Source: Anisus vortex
Lineage: Eukaryota; Mollusca; Gastropoda; Planorbidae
Direction of reading: 5' to 3'
DNA: 64,000 nt
Assembly (NCBI GenBank): GCA_949126835.1
Contig: CASBPS010000116.1
Span: 124,001-188,000 of the forward strand
The notes below the pieces were generated by a model. That model did not search any database. It worked only from the letters and a program-made list of their open reading frames with translations, and was not told the DNA's origin. A program made the translations under genes and the position numbers. Position 1 is the first letter of the stretch. Each line of letters begins with the position of its first letter. Shown here one piece after another: positions 10,732 to 22,838 of this stretch.

Positions 10732-13700
10732 AAGGCGATAAGCCTAAAGGTGCCCAGTTCTCGGAACTGGATAAAATAACCCATGGAGTTATAAGCAATT
10801 GTCTTAAGCGGGGATAAAGTATTTTCCGGTAACTTAATTTTTTTACTTAAACCATTTAAATATTGCATTCTACAAATTACGACGCAAATTAAAACAAAAT
10901 TTTGTTCCCTTCTTAAACGCATAAATACGCAAAATTTGATGACGCCATATAATTATAAGCTTAAATATAGAGTGTAACCAGGACCACTGCGTTTAAATAA
11001 GCTTAGTAATGCGTCGGTATTACTTCCGAAAACAGAAAAAAAATGCTAAATCTATTTGCTTTTGTCCTATGTTTGTAAAGTTTTAAATTATTAATTAGCT
11101 TTAAGTCATGTATTCACAGTGTAAAGTATTAAAGTAGTGATAGATTAAGAAAATCAACTACAGTATTGGTAGTGTAAAGAATTTATGTTGTTTACGGCAC
11201 GTAGACAATTTAAACATGAAGAAAATTTGTTCCCCTCATTGAGTTGAGATAAAAATCCATGCACATAGTTTGATGACGTCAATTTAAACATGAATGAAAA
11301 ATGTCCCTTTATTGCTATAAAATCCATGCGCAAAGATTGATGACGTCATAAAAATAATCTCAGCGCATCCTTTTTTTTCTAACTTTGTGACGAAAAACTA
11401 TAAAAAGTTGTACTGGCAAAGACAATGTGAATCAAAAGTTGTGTTTTTTTCGCGTTTTTTGACCAAACTGACCACTGCGGTCATTTTAATTTTTTTAAAA
11501 CCTTGACAGTGTTCACCGCCGTAACGCAAAGAATATTTGTAGCAAATTTCACGTTTTTATGTCCAGTATTTAAAAAGATTATGCCGTATGTACATACCCA
11601 GCCAGCCAGCCAGCCAGCCACATACATATTCCTTTTGAGATTTATATATATACAAGCCGTTATGTGCCCGATTCTTCGAACGGGCTTTTTTTTAGAATAT
11701 GCTTGACACATTATAGTTTTTTAGTTTTGTTTTTGCAACATACATAAAGTAGTATGTTGTTTTTTTTTGTGGTCAGTATTTTTTAAATTTATTTTTGTTT
11801 TGCACACTTTATTATACACCAATTCAATATACAACTAAAAAGGAAAAACAAATAACAATAATTTTTTTTTATTTCTTGCTCAAAGTATGACCACTATGAT
11901 CGAATTTTGTGAGTTTATTGGGTAATTAAACTCTTTCTGTAAAACAGAACTCACATGTCTTTTAAAAAGTACTGTTAATTCGAAAATGATTGTTTGATAT
12001 ATTTTTTTTGCTACAACATTAGTCGTAGATCAATATTTATTTATTTTTGCTTTTTTTTTTGTTTTTGTTGGTGTTATTTACTATTTATTTATTGTTGCTT
12101 TTGAAGCAAACTTTGAATTAAATTTTAAATTCAACAGGAAAAACAATAACAACTGAAACCGATATGAATCATAGTTTATACAACGTATACGACATGAATT
12201 AAAACTTTTAAAAGTTGGTCCGGCAAATTTAAACATTGCCCGGCAATATAAAAATTTCCCGCTACATAGTTTATAAGACGTATACGATACAAATTCAAAC
12301 TTTAAAACGTTGAGCTCGGCAATTTAAACATTGCCTGGCAATTGAAAAATTTCCCGCTACTAAGTTTATAAGACGTATACACAGAATAGGTATAGAACAG
12401 AATGCACAATCCCTATATACGCAGTCACTAAAAGTTACCATTTTCCGCAATGCAGCGGTCGCTAGAGACGCTACTATAGTAAAATGTGAAAGGATATCTA
12501 CGTCTGCCATAAATATATACAATATATATAGGGCCTACATTATCTTTCATTATAGGCTTACTTTTATATAAATTTGACTTAATTACCCATTTTGTTTTGA
12601 ACATTATATGATTAGGCCAATATGATGTATAAATATTTTTATTGCCCGGTACTGATTTGAAAAAAAAAATGGCTTAGACGTAGCTCGGTACCGGTAACTA
12701 AATTGCTGCGGCTACCGGTACATAAATATATATACTTTTTAAACCAAAATAAACTTTTAAAATTATGAAGGGAAATAGGCATATAATTCATAATGAGTTA
12801 ATATGAGGTTGTTTATGCTGTTGTTTATCCTTTATGGAGTCAGGAAAGCCATGCAGTTTGACATGCTCTTTTTTACGATAATTAGTCGTTTTCGCATCAT
12901 TGTTGTAGTTTATTACACAACCGTTTATGCACATTTTGCCTGAAATATTAGCTTCGGGTGTTCGAACTTGTAGATTTGAAGAAAAAGACATTGTAGGCTA
13001 AATAAGCATAAATATAGAGTGTAACCAGGACCGCTGCGTTTAAATAAGCTTAGTATGGCGTCGGTATTACTGCCCAAAACAGAAATAAAATGCGATTGCG
13101 CATTCTGTTTTATACCTATTCTGTGGACATATACAACACGAATAAAAACGTGAAGGAATTTTGTATTTGCCAGATACAACGTAAGATACCCATTAAAACC
13201 ATTAATCATTACCCATTATAACAATTTAAAAATATCCCGCTATAAATTACGACGCAAATTAAAACGTGAATATATTTTGTTCTATTCATTCATAAAGTAC
13301 AATAGCAAAGGTTGAAGCAAAGTTAATTTTAAATGAATACGCAAAATTTGATGACGTCATAACGAAAAGCCGGCTAGCTATCTCTGCGCAAACTTTGATG
13401 ACGTCATCCTCAAAAAAATCTCAACGCCATCCTTTTTTTTATTTTTTTAGTGCGATCGATCGAAAAACTATAAAAAGTTGGAACGGCAATTTTAACATGA
13501 ACCCAAAATATGTCGTTTTATTCGCGTTTTTTGACCAAACTGACCACTGCGGTCATTTTAATTTTTTTAAAACCTTGACAGTGTTCACCGCCGTAACGCA
13601 AAGAATATTTGTAGCAAATTTCACGTTTTTATGTCCAGTATTTAAAAAGATTATGCGGTATGTACATACCCAGCCAGCCAGCCAGCCAGCCACATACATT

Positions 13701-14239
13701 CATATTCCTTTTGAGATTTATATATATATACAAGCCGTTATGTGCCCGGTCCTCCGAACCGGCTAAAAGTTATGTTTACATACACTCTAACTACTCAGGC
13801 AGTTATAATGAGATTGCCCGCATGACCTACGACACGAATTTAAACGTGAGGTAATTTTTTATTTGCCCGCTACAACATGAATTACCCGTTAAAATCATTA
13901 CTCATCACCCATTATAACAATTACAAAATTGCCCGCTATAAATTACGACGCAAATTAAAACATGAATATATTTTGTTCTATTCATTGATTAAGAACATTC
14001 GACAGTACTTTTTTTTTTTTTAATGATTGTTTGATATATTTTTTTTACGACAAACATTAAGTCGCAGACCTATGTTGTGTTGTTTTTGTTTATTTGCTAT
14101 TTATTTATTTATTGTTGCTTTGGAAGCAAACTTAGAATTAAATTTTCTATTCAACATGTAAAACAATAACAAATGAAACCCTTATGAAATAATGTTTATA
14201 AAACGTATACGACACGAATTCAAACTTTAAAAATTTAGT

Positions 14240-14470
14240 TCCGGCAATTTGAACATTGCCCGGCAAATTGAACATTGCCCGGTAATTTAAACATTGCCCG
14301 GTAATTTAAACATTGCCCGGTATTATAAACATTGCCCGGTATTATAAACATTGCCCGGTAATTTAAACATTGCCCGGTAATTTAAACATTGTCCGGTATT
14401 ATAAACATTGCCCGGTATTATAAACATTGCCCGGTAATTTAAACATTGCCCGGTAATTTAAACAATGGCC
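14240..14470. repeat. 19-bp minisatellite array (copy of 8,593-8,822)
   Basis: Unit order and marker variants are the same as in 8,593-8,822, as expected from duplication of the whole 5.65-kb triplet. Confidence 0.9.
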
Positions 14471-15881
14471 GTTACCTAGGCGATAAGCCTAAAGGTGCCC
14501 AGTTCTCGGAACTGGATAAAATAACCCATGGAGTTATAAACAATAGTCTTAAGCGGGGATAAAGTATTTTCCGGTAACTTATACCATTTAAATATTGCAT
14601 TCCACAAATAACGACGCAAATTAAAACAAAATTTTGTTCCCTTCTTAAACGCATAAATACGCAAAATTTGATGACGCCATATAATTATAAGCTTAAATAT
14701 AGAGTGTAACCAGGACCACAGCGTTTAAATAAGCTTAGTAAGGCGTCGGCATTACTTCCCGAAACAGAAAAAAAAAAGCTAAATCTATTTGCTTTGTCCT
14801 ATGTTTGTAAAGTTTTAAATTATTAATTAGCTTTAAGTCATGTATTCACAGTGTAAAGTATTAAAGTAGTGATAGATTAAGAAAATCAACTACAGTATTG
14901 GTAGTGTAAAGAATTTATGTTGTTTACGGCACGTAGACAATTTAAACATGAAGAAAATTTGTTACCGTCATTGAGTTGAGATAATAAAATCCATGCACAT
15001 AGTTTGATGACGTCAATTTAAACATGAATGAAAAATGTCCCTTCATGGCTATAAAATCCATGCGCAAAGATTGATGACGTCATAAAAATAATCTCAGGGC
15101 ATCCTTTTTTTTCTAACTTTGTGACGAAAAACTATAAAAAGTTGTACTGGCAAAGACAATGTGAATCAAAAGTTGTGTTTTTTTCGCGTTTTTTGACCAA
15201 ACTGACCACTGCGGTCATTTTAATTTTTTTAAAACCTTGACAGTGTTCACCGCCGTAACGCAAAGAATATTTGTAGCAAAGTTCACGTTTTTATGTCCAG
15301 TATTTAAAAAGATTATGCGGTATGTACATACCCAGCCAGCCACATACATATTCCTTTTGAGATTTATATATATACAAGCCGTTATGTGCCCGGTCCTCCG
15401 AACCGGCTAAATGTTATGTTTACATACACTCTAACTACTCAGGCAGTTATAATGAAATTGCCCGCATGACCTACGACACGAATTTAAACGTGAGGTAATT
15501 TTTTATTTGCCCGCTACAACATGAATTACCCGTTAAAATCATTACTCATCACCCATTATAACAATTACAAAATTGCCCGCTATAAATTACGACGCAAATT
15601 AAAACATGAATATATTTTGTTCTATTCATTGATTAAGAACATTCGACACTACTTTTTTTTTTTTAATGATTGTTTGATATATTTTTTTTACGACAAACAT
15701 TAAGTCGCAGACCTATGTTGTGTTGTTTTTGTTTTTTTGCTATTTATTTATTTATTGTTGCTTTGGAAGCAAACTTAGAATTAATTTTTCTATTCAACAT
15801 GTAAAACAATAACAAATGAAACCCTTATGAAATAATGTTTATAAAACGTATACGACACGAATTAAAACTTTAAAAATTTAG

Positions 15882-16379
15882 TTCCGGCAATTTGAAAATT
15901 GCCCGGCAAATTAAACATTGCCCGGTAATTTAAACATTGCCTGGTAATTTAAACATTGCCCGGTATTATAAACATTGCCCGGTATTATAAACATTGCCCG
16001 GTATTATAAACATTGCCCGGTAATTTAAACATTGCCCGGTATTATAAACATTGCCCGGTATTATAAACATTGCCCGGTAATTTAAACATTGCCCGGTAAT
16101 TTAAACATTGCCCGGTATTATAAACATTGCCCGGTATTATAAACATTGCCCGGTAATTTAAACATTGCCCGGTAATTTAAACATTGCCCGGTATTATAAA
16201 CATTGCCCGGTATTATAAACATTGCCCGGTAATTTAAGCATTGCCCGGTAATTTAAACATTGTCCGGTATTATAAACATTGCCCGGTAATTTAAACATTG
16301 CCCGGTAATTTAAACATTGCCTGGTATTATAAACATTGCCCGGTAATTTAAACATTGCCCGGTAATTAAAACAATGGCC
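15882..16379. repeat. 19-bp minisatellite array (copy of 10,230-10,731)
   Basis: The a/b order matches the 10,230 array. No gain or loss of units is seen, although such arrays usually change length quickly, so the triplet duplication is recent or the copies are homogenised. Confidence 0.9.
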
Positions 16380-17055
16380 GTTACCAAGGCGATAAGCCTA
16401 AAGGTGCCCAGTTCTCGGAACTGGATAAAATAACCCATGGAGTTATAAGCAATTGTCTTAAGCGGGGATAAAGTATTTTCCGGTAACTTAATTTTTTTAC
16501 TTAAACCATTTAAATATTGCATTCTACAAATTACGACGCAAATTAAAACAAAATTTTGTTCCCTTCTTAAACGCATAAATACGCAAAATTTGATGACGCC
16601 ATATAATTATAAGCTTAAATATAGAGTGTAACCAGGACCACTGCGTTTAAATAAGCTTAGTAATGCGTCGGTATTACTTCCGAAAACAGAAAAAAAATGC
16701 TAAATCTATTTGCTTTGTCCTATGTTTGTAAAGTTTTAAATTATTAATTAGCTTTAAGTCATGTATTCATAGTGTAAAGTATCAAAGTAGTGATAGATTA
16801 AGAAAATCAACTACAGTATTGGTAGTGTAAAGAATTTATGTTGTTTACGGCACGTAGACAATTTAAACATGAAAAAAAAATTGTTCCCGTCATTGAGTTG
16901 AGATAATAAAATCCATGCACATAGTTTGATGACGTCAATTTAAACATGAATGAAAAATGTCCCTTCATTGCTATAAAATCCATGCGCAAAGATTGATGAC
17001 GTCATAAAAATAATCTCAGCGCATCCTTTTTTTTTCTAACTTTGTGACGAAAAAC

Positions 17056-18994
17056 TATAAAAAGTTGTACTGGCAAAGACAATGTGAATCAAAAGTTGTG
17101 TTTTTTTCACGTTTTTTGACCAAACTGACCACTGCGGTCATTTTAATTTTTTTAAAACCTTGACAGTGTTCACCGCCGTAACGCAAAGAATATTTGTAGC
17201 AAATTTCACGTTTTTATGTCCAGTATTTAAAAAGATTATGCGGTATGTACATACCCAGCCAGCCAGCCAGCCACATACATACATACATATTCCTTTTGAG
17301 ATTTATATATATACAAGCCGTTATGTGCCCGGTCCTCCGAACCGGCTAAAAGTTATGTTTACATACACTCTAACTACTCAGGCAGTTATAATGAGATTGC
17401 CCGCATGACCTACGACACGAATTTAAACGTGAGGTAATTTTTTATTTGCCCGCTACAACATGAATTACCCGTTAAAATCATTACTCATCACCCATTATAA
17501 CAATTACAAAATTGCCCGCTATAAATTACGACGCAAATTAAAACATGAATATATTTTGTTCTATTCATTGATTAAGAACATTCGACACTACTTTTTTTTT
17601 TTTAATGATTGTTTGATATATTTTTTTTACGACAAACATTAAGTCGCAGACCTATGTTGTGTTGTTTTTGTTTTTTTGCTATTTATTTATTTATTGTTGC
17701 TTTGGAAGCAAACTTAGAATTAATTTTTCTATTCAACATGTAAAACAATAACAAATGAAACCCTTATGAAATAATGTTTATAAAACGTATACGACACGAA
17801 TTAAAACTTTAAAAATTTAGTTCCGGCAATTTGAAAATTGCCCGGCAAATTAAACATTGCCCGGTAATTTAAACATTGCCTGGTAATTTAAACATTGCCC
17901 GGTATTATAAACATTGCCCGGTATTATAAACATTGCCCGGTATTATAAACATTGCCCGGTAATTTAAACATTGCCCGGTATTATAAACATTGCCCGGTAT
18001 TTTAAACATTGCCCGGTAATTTAAACATTGCCCGGTAATTTAAACATTGCCCGGTATTATAAACATTGCCCGGTATTATAAACATTGCCCGGTAATTTAA
18101 ACATTGCCCGGTAATTTAAACATTGCCCGGTATTATAAACATTGCCCGGTATTATAAACATTGCCCGGTAATTTAAACATTGCCCGGTAATTTAAACATT
18201 GTCCGGTATTATAAACATTGCCCGGTAATTTAAACATTGCCCGGTAATTTAAACATTGCCTGGTATTATAAACATTGCCCGGTAATTTAAACATTGCCCG
18301 GTAATTAAAACAATGGCCGTTACCAAGGCGATAAGCCTAAAGGTGCCCAGTTCTCGGAACTGGATAAAATAACCCATGTAGTTATAAGCAATTGTCTTAA
18401 GCGGGGATAAAGTATTTTCCGGTAACTTAATTTTTTTACTTAAACCATTTAAATATTGCATTCTACAAATTACGACGCAAATTAAAACAAAATTTTGTTC
18501 CCTTCTTAAACGCATAAATACGCAAAATTTGATGACGCCATATAATTATAAGCTTAAATATAGAGTGTAACCAGGACCACTGCGTTTAAATAAGCTTAGT
18601 AATGCGTCGGTATTACTTCCGAAAACAGAAAAAAAATGCTAAATCTATTTGCTTTGTCCTATGTTTGTAAAGTTTTAAATTATTAATTAGCTTTAAGTCA
18701 TGTATTCATAGTGTAAAGTATCAAAGTAGTGATAGATTAAGAAAATCAACTACAGTATTGGTAGTGTAAAGAATTTATGTTTTTTACGGCACGTAGACAA
18801 TTTAAACATGAAAAAAAATTTGTTCCCGTCATTGAGTTGAGATAATAAAATCCATGCACATAGTTTGATGACGTCAATTTAAACATGAATGAAAAATGTC
18901 CCTTCATTGCTATAAAATCCATGCGCAAAGATTGATGACGTCATAAAAATAATCTCAGCGCATCCTTTTTTTTTCTAACTTTGTGACGAAAAAC
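17056..18994. repeat. S-type satellite unit (1939 bp)
   Basis: This extra S unit is almost the same as the second S unit of the triplets; for example 17,460-18,515 matches 15,521-16,576 at a constant offset of 1,939. It was therefore copied as a single unit rather than as part of a triplet. Confidence 0.85.
17823..18315. repeat. 19-bp minisatellite array, third copy
   Basis: The order is nearly the same as in 15,882-16,379. One unit near 17,999 reads ggtattttaaa, a hybrid of the a and b kinds, and the ttaagcattg marker is absent. Confidence 0.9.
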
Positions 18995-19193
18995 TATAAA
19001 AAGTTGTACTGGCAAAGACAATGTGAATCAAAAGTTGTGTTTTTTTCACGTTTTTTGACCAAACTGACCATTGCGGTCATTTTAATTTTTTTTAAACCTT
19101 GACAGTGTTCACCGCCGTAACGCAAAGAATATTTGTAGCAAATTTCACGTTTTTATGTCCAGTATTTAAAAAGATTATGCGGTATGTACATAC

Positions 19194-19224
<31 letters not shown>

Positions 19225-19312
19225 CATACATACATACATATTCCTTTTGAGATTTATATATATATATGATATATATATGATGATATGATATGATATATGA
19301 TATGATAAACAC
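18995..19312. repeat. Terminal partial unit and array edge
   Basis: The last core is intact through the agcc microsatellite, which is extended here (19,194-19,223, with following 'catacata' repeats). It then decays into TA, gatat and gatatatat repeats up to about 19,310, where repeat R sequence begins ('aaacacagctatatgtggac'). Confidence 0.8.
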
Positions 19313-19640
19313 AGCTATATGTGGACATTTCGTGTTACTTTTAATTTTGACTCTTAACATGTAAAGGGAGGCGGTGAGAAATATTACTTCATTGGAAATG
19401 TACATTTTAAAAATCTTTTCAGCTAGAAGCTTGTTTTCATATGTACGCATTCACTTCTTCCAATAGTGTATTGATTTTATTACATCTGCCAATTTTTTTA
19501 AAGTCCTTATTAAAGCAAAATAGGAAATGAATAAATAGTCTATCGAGTGTAAGTTAATAATATTATGGAATAGCCGCCCACTCCCCGGAATAAGCCGCTA
19601 AGAGTAAAATTTAAATTTAAATTTTAACTTATCATAATAT
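19313..19640. repeat. Repeat R fragments at the satellite edge
   Basis: The 19,313-19,380 stretch ('cacagctatatgtggacattt', 'gactcttaac', 'gggaggcggtgagaaat') matches the middle of repeat R in plus orientation. The 19,565-19,640 stretch ('ggaataagccgctaagag') matches the same part in minus orientation. So two R pieces meet head to head just outside the satellite. Confidence 0.6.
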
Positions 19641-19799
19641 AGGTTATCGCATGGATACATGCGCTATATAAATAATAGTTATTATTAATGTCGTGTTTTG
19701 TTATCCTAAATGTATATTACTAAAATTTATATTTGTGATTTGATTACTTGTTTAAACTAGAGAAACATTGAGTATTTTTTTTTTCTTTTCTTTTTTTTT

Positions 19800-20030
19800 C
19801 TCTTTTTTTTAAGTCTCTTAACCTTGACGGTCGTTGGGGGGAGCTAATGGTCACTGGGTGTCCATTAGTCCTCTCTTGAGCTTGTTAGACTTGGCGGCGC
19901 CCATCTCCTCTCCAAGTCGGCGGTGGATTTATAGCTGTCTGCATCGAGGGTCGAACCCCTGATGCGGCGCTTGTGAGTCGAGCTCGCTGTCGACTTTGCT
20001 AACCATTCGTCGTTTAGTATTTACACATGT
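19800..20030 (-). mobile_element. tRNA-derived SINE-like element
   Basis: On the minus strand the sequence has an A-box-like stretch (tggttagcaaag) followed, 40 or so bases on, by a good B box (ggggttcgaccc), the internal promoter of RNA polymerase III genes. The body ends in a T-rich tract on the plus strand (19,770-19,812), which would be an A-rich tail on the minus strand. It is not the SINE family at 53,875. I cannot name a family. Confidence 0.5.
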
Positions 20031-20041
20031 TTTATTTAGAT

Positions 20042-20105
20042 ACAAGTAGCATTCGAGCATGAAATGGGTTGCCTGAACAAACCAGGTAAACCAAATAATT
20101 TATGC
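20042..20105 (+). pseudogene. LINE-A fragment (C-terminal end of ORF2)
   Basis: The stretch with 'cattcgagcatgaaatgggttgcc' matches the LINE-A end at 33,998-34,060. Read in that frame it gives S-x-I-R-A-stop-N-G-L-P-E-Q-T, so it carries a stop codon. It is a short piece with no recognisable ends. Confidence 0.6.
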
Positions 20106-20139
20106 ATTGTATCTATTTAAAAAAATTGATTATTGATAT

Positions 20140-20570
20140 AAACTTTTACAGTTTTACTAAAAGCAAAATGCAAATTGTAAATTGTAAATTTAAAAAAAAG
20201 TTAGTAACAAAAAATATTGCCCTACAACAAAATACAAGCTTACTGTCTCACTTAAATATATTTTAAAGCTATGCCAGCTGTCTACATTTATATTCAAGAG
20301 GCAGGAAATGTATAAAATATATATATTGTTTGTAACTAACTATTATAAAAGCCAATAACTAGGTCTATGTAACTTCTATAATCTAGTATATTTATGTGTT
20401 TGTAAAAGAACTTTAAATCCCAAAACGAGCAATTATAAAAATTCACTATTTATTATGCTAGAAAATATATTATACAATTTTCAGAATCAAAGTTCTTACT
20501 GTATGTGAGTTTAAACTTTTTCTATCATTCATATTGCTGTCAATCAATTAGTCGATATTCATTTTTGCCA
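20140..20570 (+). repeat. Repeat R, 3' part
   Basis: It contains the R landmarks in order: 'ttttaaagctatgccagctgtc', 'ggcaggaaatgtat', 'aactaggtctatgtaac', and 'ttcttactgtatgtgagtttaaactttttc'. These line up with 48,510-48,930 and 44,810-45,175. Confidence 0.6.
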
Positions 20571-20639
20571 CAACAAAAACAAATGATGTCACATTTTTAA
20601 TGCTAGAAATAGTTTTGTATTCTTTTATTTCTGATCTTG

Positions 20640-22006
20640 TTTTAGCTAATCAAATAAAGTTTTGTTTCTTTTTAATGAAAGTTTTAAATGATGTTTAGTG
20701 TTTGATTTTCTTGACCTTATGAGAAAATCTAATATATGGCATAACGTCAAATGGAAATGACAGAATCATTTATAATAAAAGTACATACATATATTACGTA
20801 CACAGTTACATTAGTATTTCTATACCCCCTCCCAGTAGCACTTAGTACATTTTTGACCCCCCCCCCTCCCCAAAGAGTACGTAGAAATTAGCTTAGCATG
20901 TTATTACACGTTTAAACAAAGATTCTGTATTTAGAGGTGCGAATAAAAATATAGAAAACTTGTAGCATGACTCCAGGCACAAACTACTTTCCTGTAACTT
21001 TTGTCAATATCTCATGTGTGAGTAATTTTTTATTGTATTTGTTCTCGTTTATAATAAATGTGTTTTCAGCTCGATTTTTATGTCTCATTAAAACGTAAAC
21101 ACAGCCACGTGTGGAAAATTTATGTTACATTTAAATTTTACTTTTAACGGCTTATTCCGGGAAGGGTGAAAGAGGAGGCGGTGAGCAATTATATTAATCG
21201 AAAAGGTTGTGGAAGTATGTCCTCTAGGCTCTCTTTTCTTATCTTCACAATATTCAAGCCTTATTTATAAGGCTGTTAAAAAATTATCTAACAATAATAA
21301 TATGATCATTTTTAAAACATACTATATAAAGACGTAAATGCGAACAAATGAAAACAAGTAAGTAGCATAAAAAGGTGCTTTATATTTATATTTACAATGC
21401 AAAAAATATTAATTAATAGTTTGCAAATTTTTTTATTGTTTTAATAATTTGAGTAGCATATGATTTCTTTATATATCTTATACAAATTTGACGGCAAATT
21501 ATAATTAACAAATAATATTGGCCTACGACATAACAATGACAATTATTTCCCTTGATCACATTTTAAAAGTTATTCCAGATGTCTGAAAATTTAGATTTAT
21601 TTAGCTGGAAATGCAAAAAAGTTTAAAAAAAAATAAAAAAATAGTATCTACGCCATTAACTTAGTCTATGCATTCCTGTTATCTAATCATGTTACGTTAT
21701 CATTACTGTTTATTAATCAAATTTTAGTTTAAGTATTAACATGGTTTTCATTCTATGTCTCTTTACTGTAAAACTCTAGCCTATTCAAATTCAATTGTTT
21801 CTTTTCAGGTTTGAATAGTTTTTCTACTAATGTGATATTTACGACGTTTAATATCATACAATTCATATTACATAGATAAAGTATGATTCATATTTTTGTT
21901 TTTAAATTGTAGGCTAAATGAAAATATATAGAGAATATATATTTTTTTTTTAGAACACTTTACTTTTAAATGGAAAAAAAAAAATCAAAATAAAGAACGG
22001 TAACTA
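20640..22006 (+). repeat. Repeat R copy with a single C-rich motif
   Basis: This is a non-coding dispersed repeat. The order is 'gatgtttagtg', a C-rich motif (20,822-20,870), 'agcttagcatgttattacacgttt', 'cacagccacgtgtgg', 'gaggaggcggtgagcaat', 'cctctaggctct', 'aaggctgtt', 'gcgaacaaatgaaaacaagt', a diverged 'tatttcccttgatcacatttt', and 'agaacggtaactatt', where LINE-A starts. Other copies are at 35,880-39,110, 41,866-42,070, 44,440-45,500, 47,230-48,970 and, reversed, 57,830-58,447 with 60,374-60,540. No terminal repeats or coding capacity are seen, so its class is open. Confidence 0.65.
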
Positions 22007-22838
22007 TTAATAAATGGCTCTAAGTCATCACCAATAACTGTAAACTCAGGAGTTCCACAAGGAACTGTTCTAGGACCCCTACTATTTCTAATTTATATTA
22101 ATGATCTGCCAAATTGACTCAACACAGAAACAAAAGTAAGATTATTTGCCGATGATTGCATAATTTATAGAATAATAAAGACAGGAAAAGATAGTGAACT
22201 TCTACAAAAAGACCTACATGAACTACAAAAATGGGAATCAAACTGGAGTATGTCTTTTCACCCAGAAAAATGCCAACTAATAAGGGTATCCAAGAAAAAG
22301 TAACAAATAATAGCAAACTACTTCATTCATGGTAAAGAACTAACTCAAACTAGCAATGCTAAGTATCTAGGAGTAATAATAAATGATAAGTTATCTTGGA
22401 ACCCTCATATTGATGAAGTAATTAAAAAATCAAACAAAACATTAGGATTCATAAAAAGGAACTTTTACATATGTAATAAGAACATAAAACTAAAATGCTA
22501 TCTCACATTAGTTAGACCTATACTAGAATATGCAGCATCTGTATGGGACCCATCAACTAAAGAAAACATTTAAAAAATAGAACAAATTCAAAAAAGAGCT
22601 GCAAGGTTCATAACTATCGAATATTCCCAATTAACAAGAGTAACTTCATTAGTCAAATCATTAAACCTAGAAACACTGGAAGACAGAAGGGCAAAGAGTA
22701 AAGTAGTAATAATACATAAGGCACTAAACTCTAATTTAGAAATACAATCCAATAACAACCTGTTGCAAAGCTCAGATAAACATAAAGACAAAAACACTTT
22801 TCTTATCCCTTATGCGAGAACAAATGCATATAAGTACT
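22007..22838 (+). pseudogene. LINE-A reverse transcriptase fragment, 5' part
   Basis: This is a Jockey/CR1-superfamily LINE. The frame starts inside the RT domain: [10 protein letters not shown] near 22,050, the catalytic F-A-D-D at about 22,145, then the thumb region (K-Y-L-G-V-I-I) and the conserved P-I-L-E-Y-A-A-S-V-W-D-P. Stops are seen at the TGA near 22,116 (in P-N-stop-L), the TAA near 22,300 and the TAA near 22,571, so it is dead. It is 5' truncated (no endonuclease). It breaks off in the codon for K-Y where the LTR element is inserted, and resumes at 33,990. Confidence 0.85.

Larger units (their letters stand above)
5404..11050. repeat. Higher-order repeat copy 1 (L-S-S, about 5.65 kb)
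   Basis: This triplet unit matches 11,051-16,704 with only scattered differences. One seen directly is 'gtgttcactgcc' near 5,866 against 'gtgttcaccgcc' near 11,513. Corresponding positions are 5,647-5,648 bp apart over most of the length, rising to 5,654 near the end. Within the triplet the two S units are clearly more different from one another than each is from its partner in the other triplet, so the 5.65-kb block, not the single unit, was the last thing duplicated. Confidence 0.9.
11051..16704. repeat. Higher-order repeat copy 2 (L-S-S, about 5.65 kb)
   Basis: This is the second near-identical triplet. Beyond about 16,705 the sequence follows the next S unit ('ttcatagtgtaaagtatcaaag' instead of 'ttcacagtgtaaagtattaaag'), which marks the end of the duplicated block. 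A small 6-bp gain relative to copy 1 ('gagatttatatatatacaagcc' near 15,360 against 'gagatttatacaagcc' near 9,711) explains the change in offset. Confidence 0.9.
1..19312. repeat. Complex satellite array with higher-order structure
   Basis: The left third of the window is one tandem array. Using the TATA-like box as a ruler, units start at 981, 2960, 4237, 5752, 7821, 9485, 11399, 13469, 15133, 17056 and 18995, so spacings are 1979, 1277, 1515, 2069, 1664, 1914, 2070, 1664, 1923 and 1939 bp. All units share a core of about 300 bp (CRE pairs, TATA-like box, a TGACC-actgc-GGTCA inverted repeat, an agcc microsatellite). After the core they follow one of two bodies: L (contains 'gtatacacagaataggtatag' and a GGTACCGGTA inverted repeat) or S (contains the 19-bp minisatellite). 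The order is L, shortened L, S, then L-S-S, L-S-S, S, and a partial unit. Short open frames recur in every unit on both strands but are not kept between unit types, so I do not call genes. The left edge lies outside the window; the right edge runs through a TA/gatat microsatellite into repeat R. Confidence 0.95.

Noticed and set aside
1..19312. Ribosomal DNA intergenic spacer
   Set aside because: Long spacer arrays with repeated promoter-like blocks do exist in rDNA, but no rRNA gene or conserved rRNA motif occurs in the window, and the array runs into dispersed transposons on the right.
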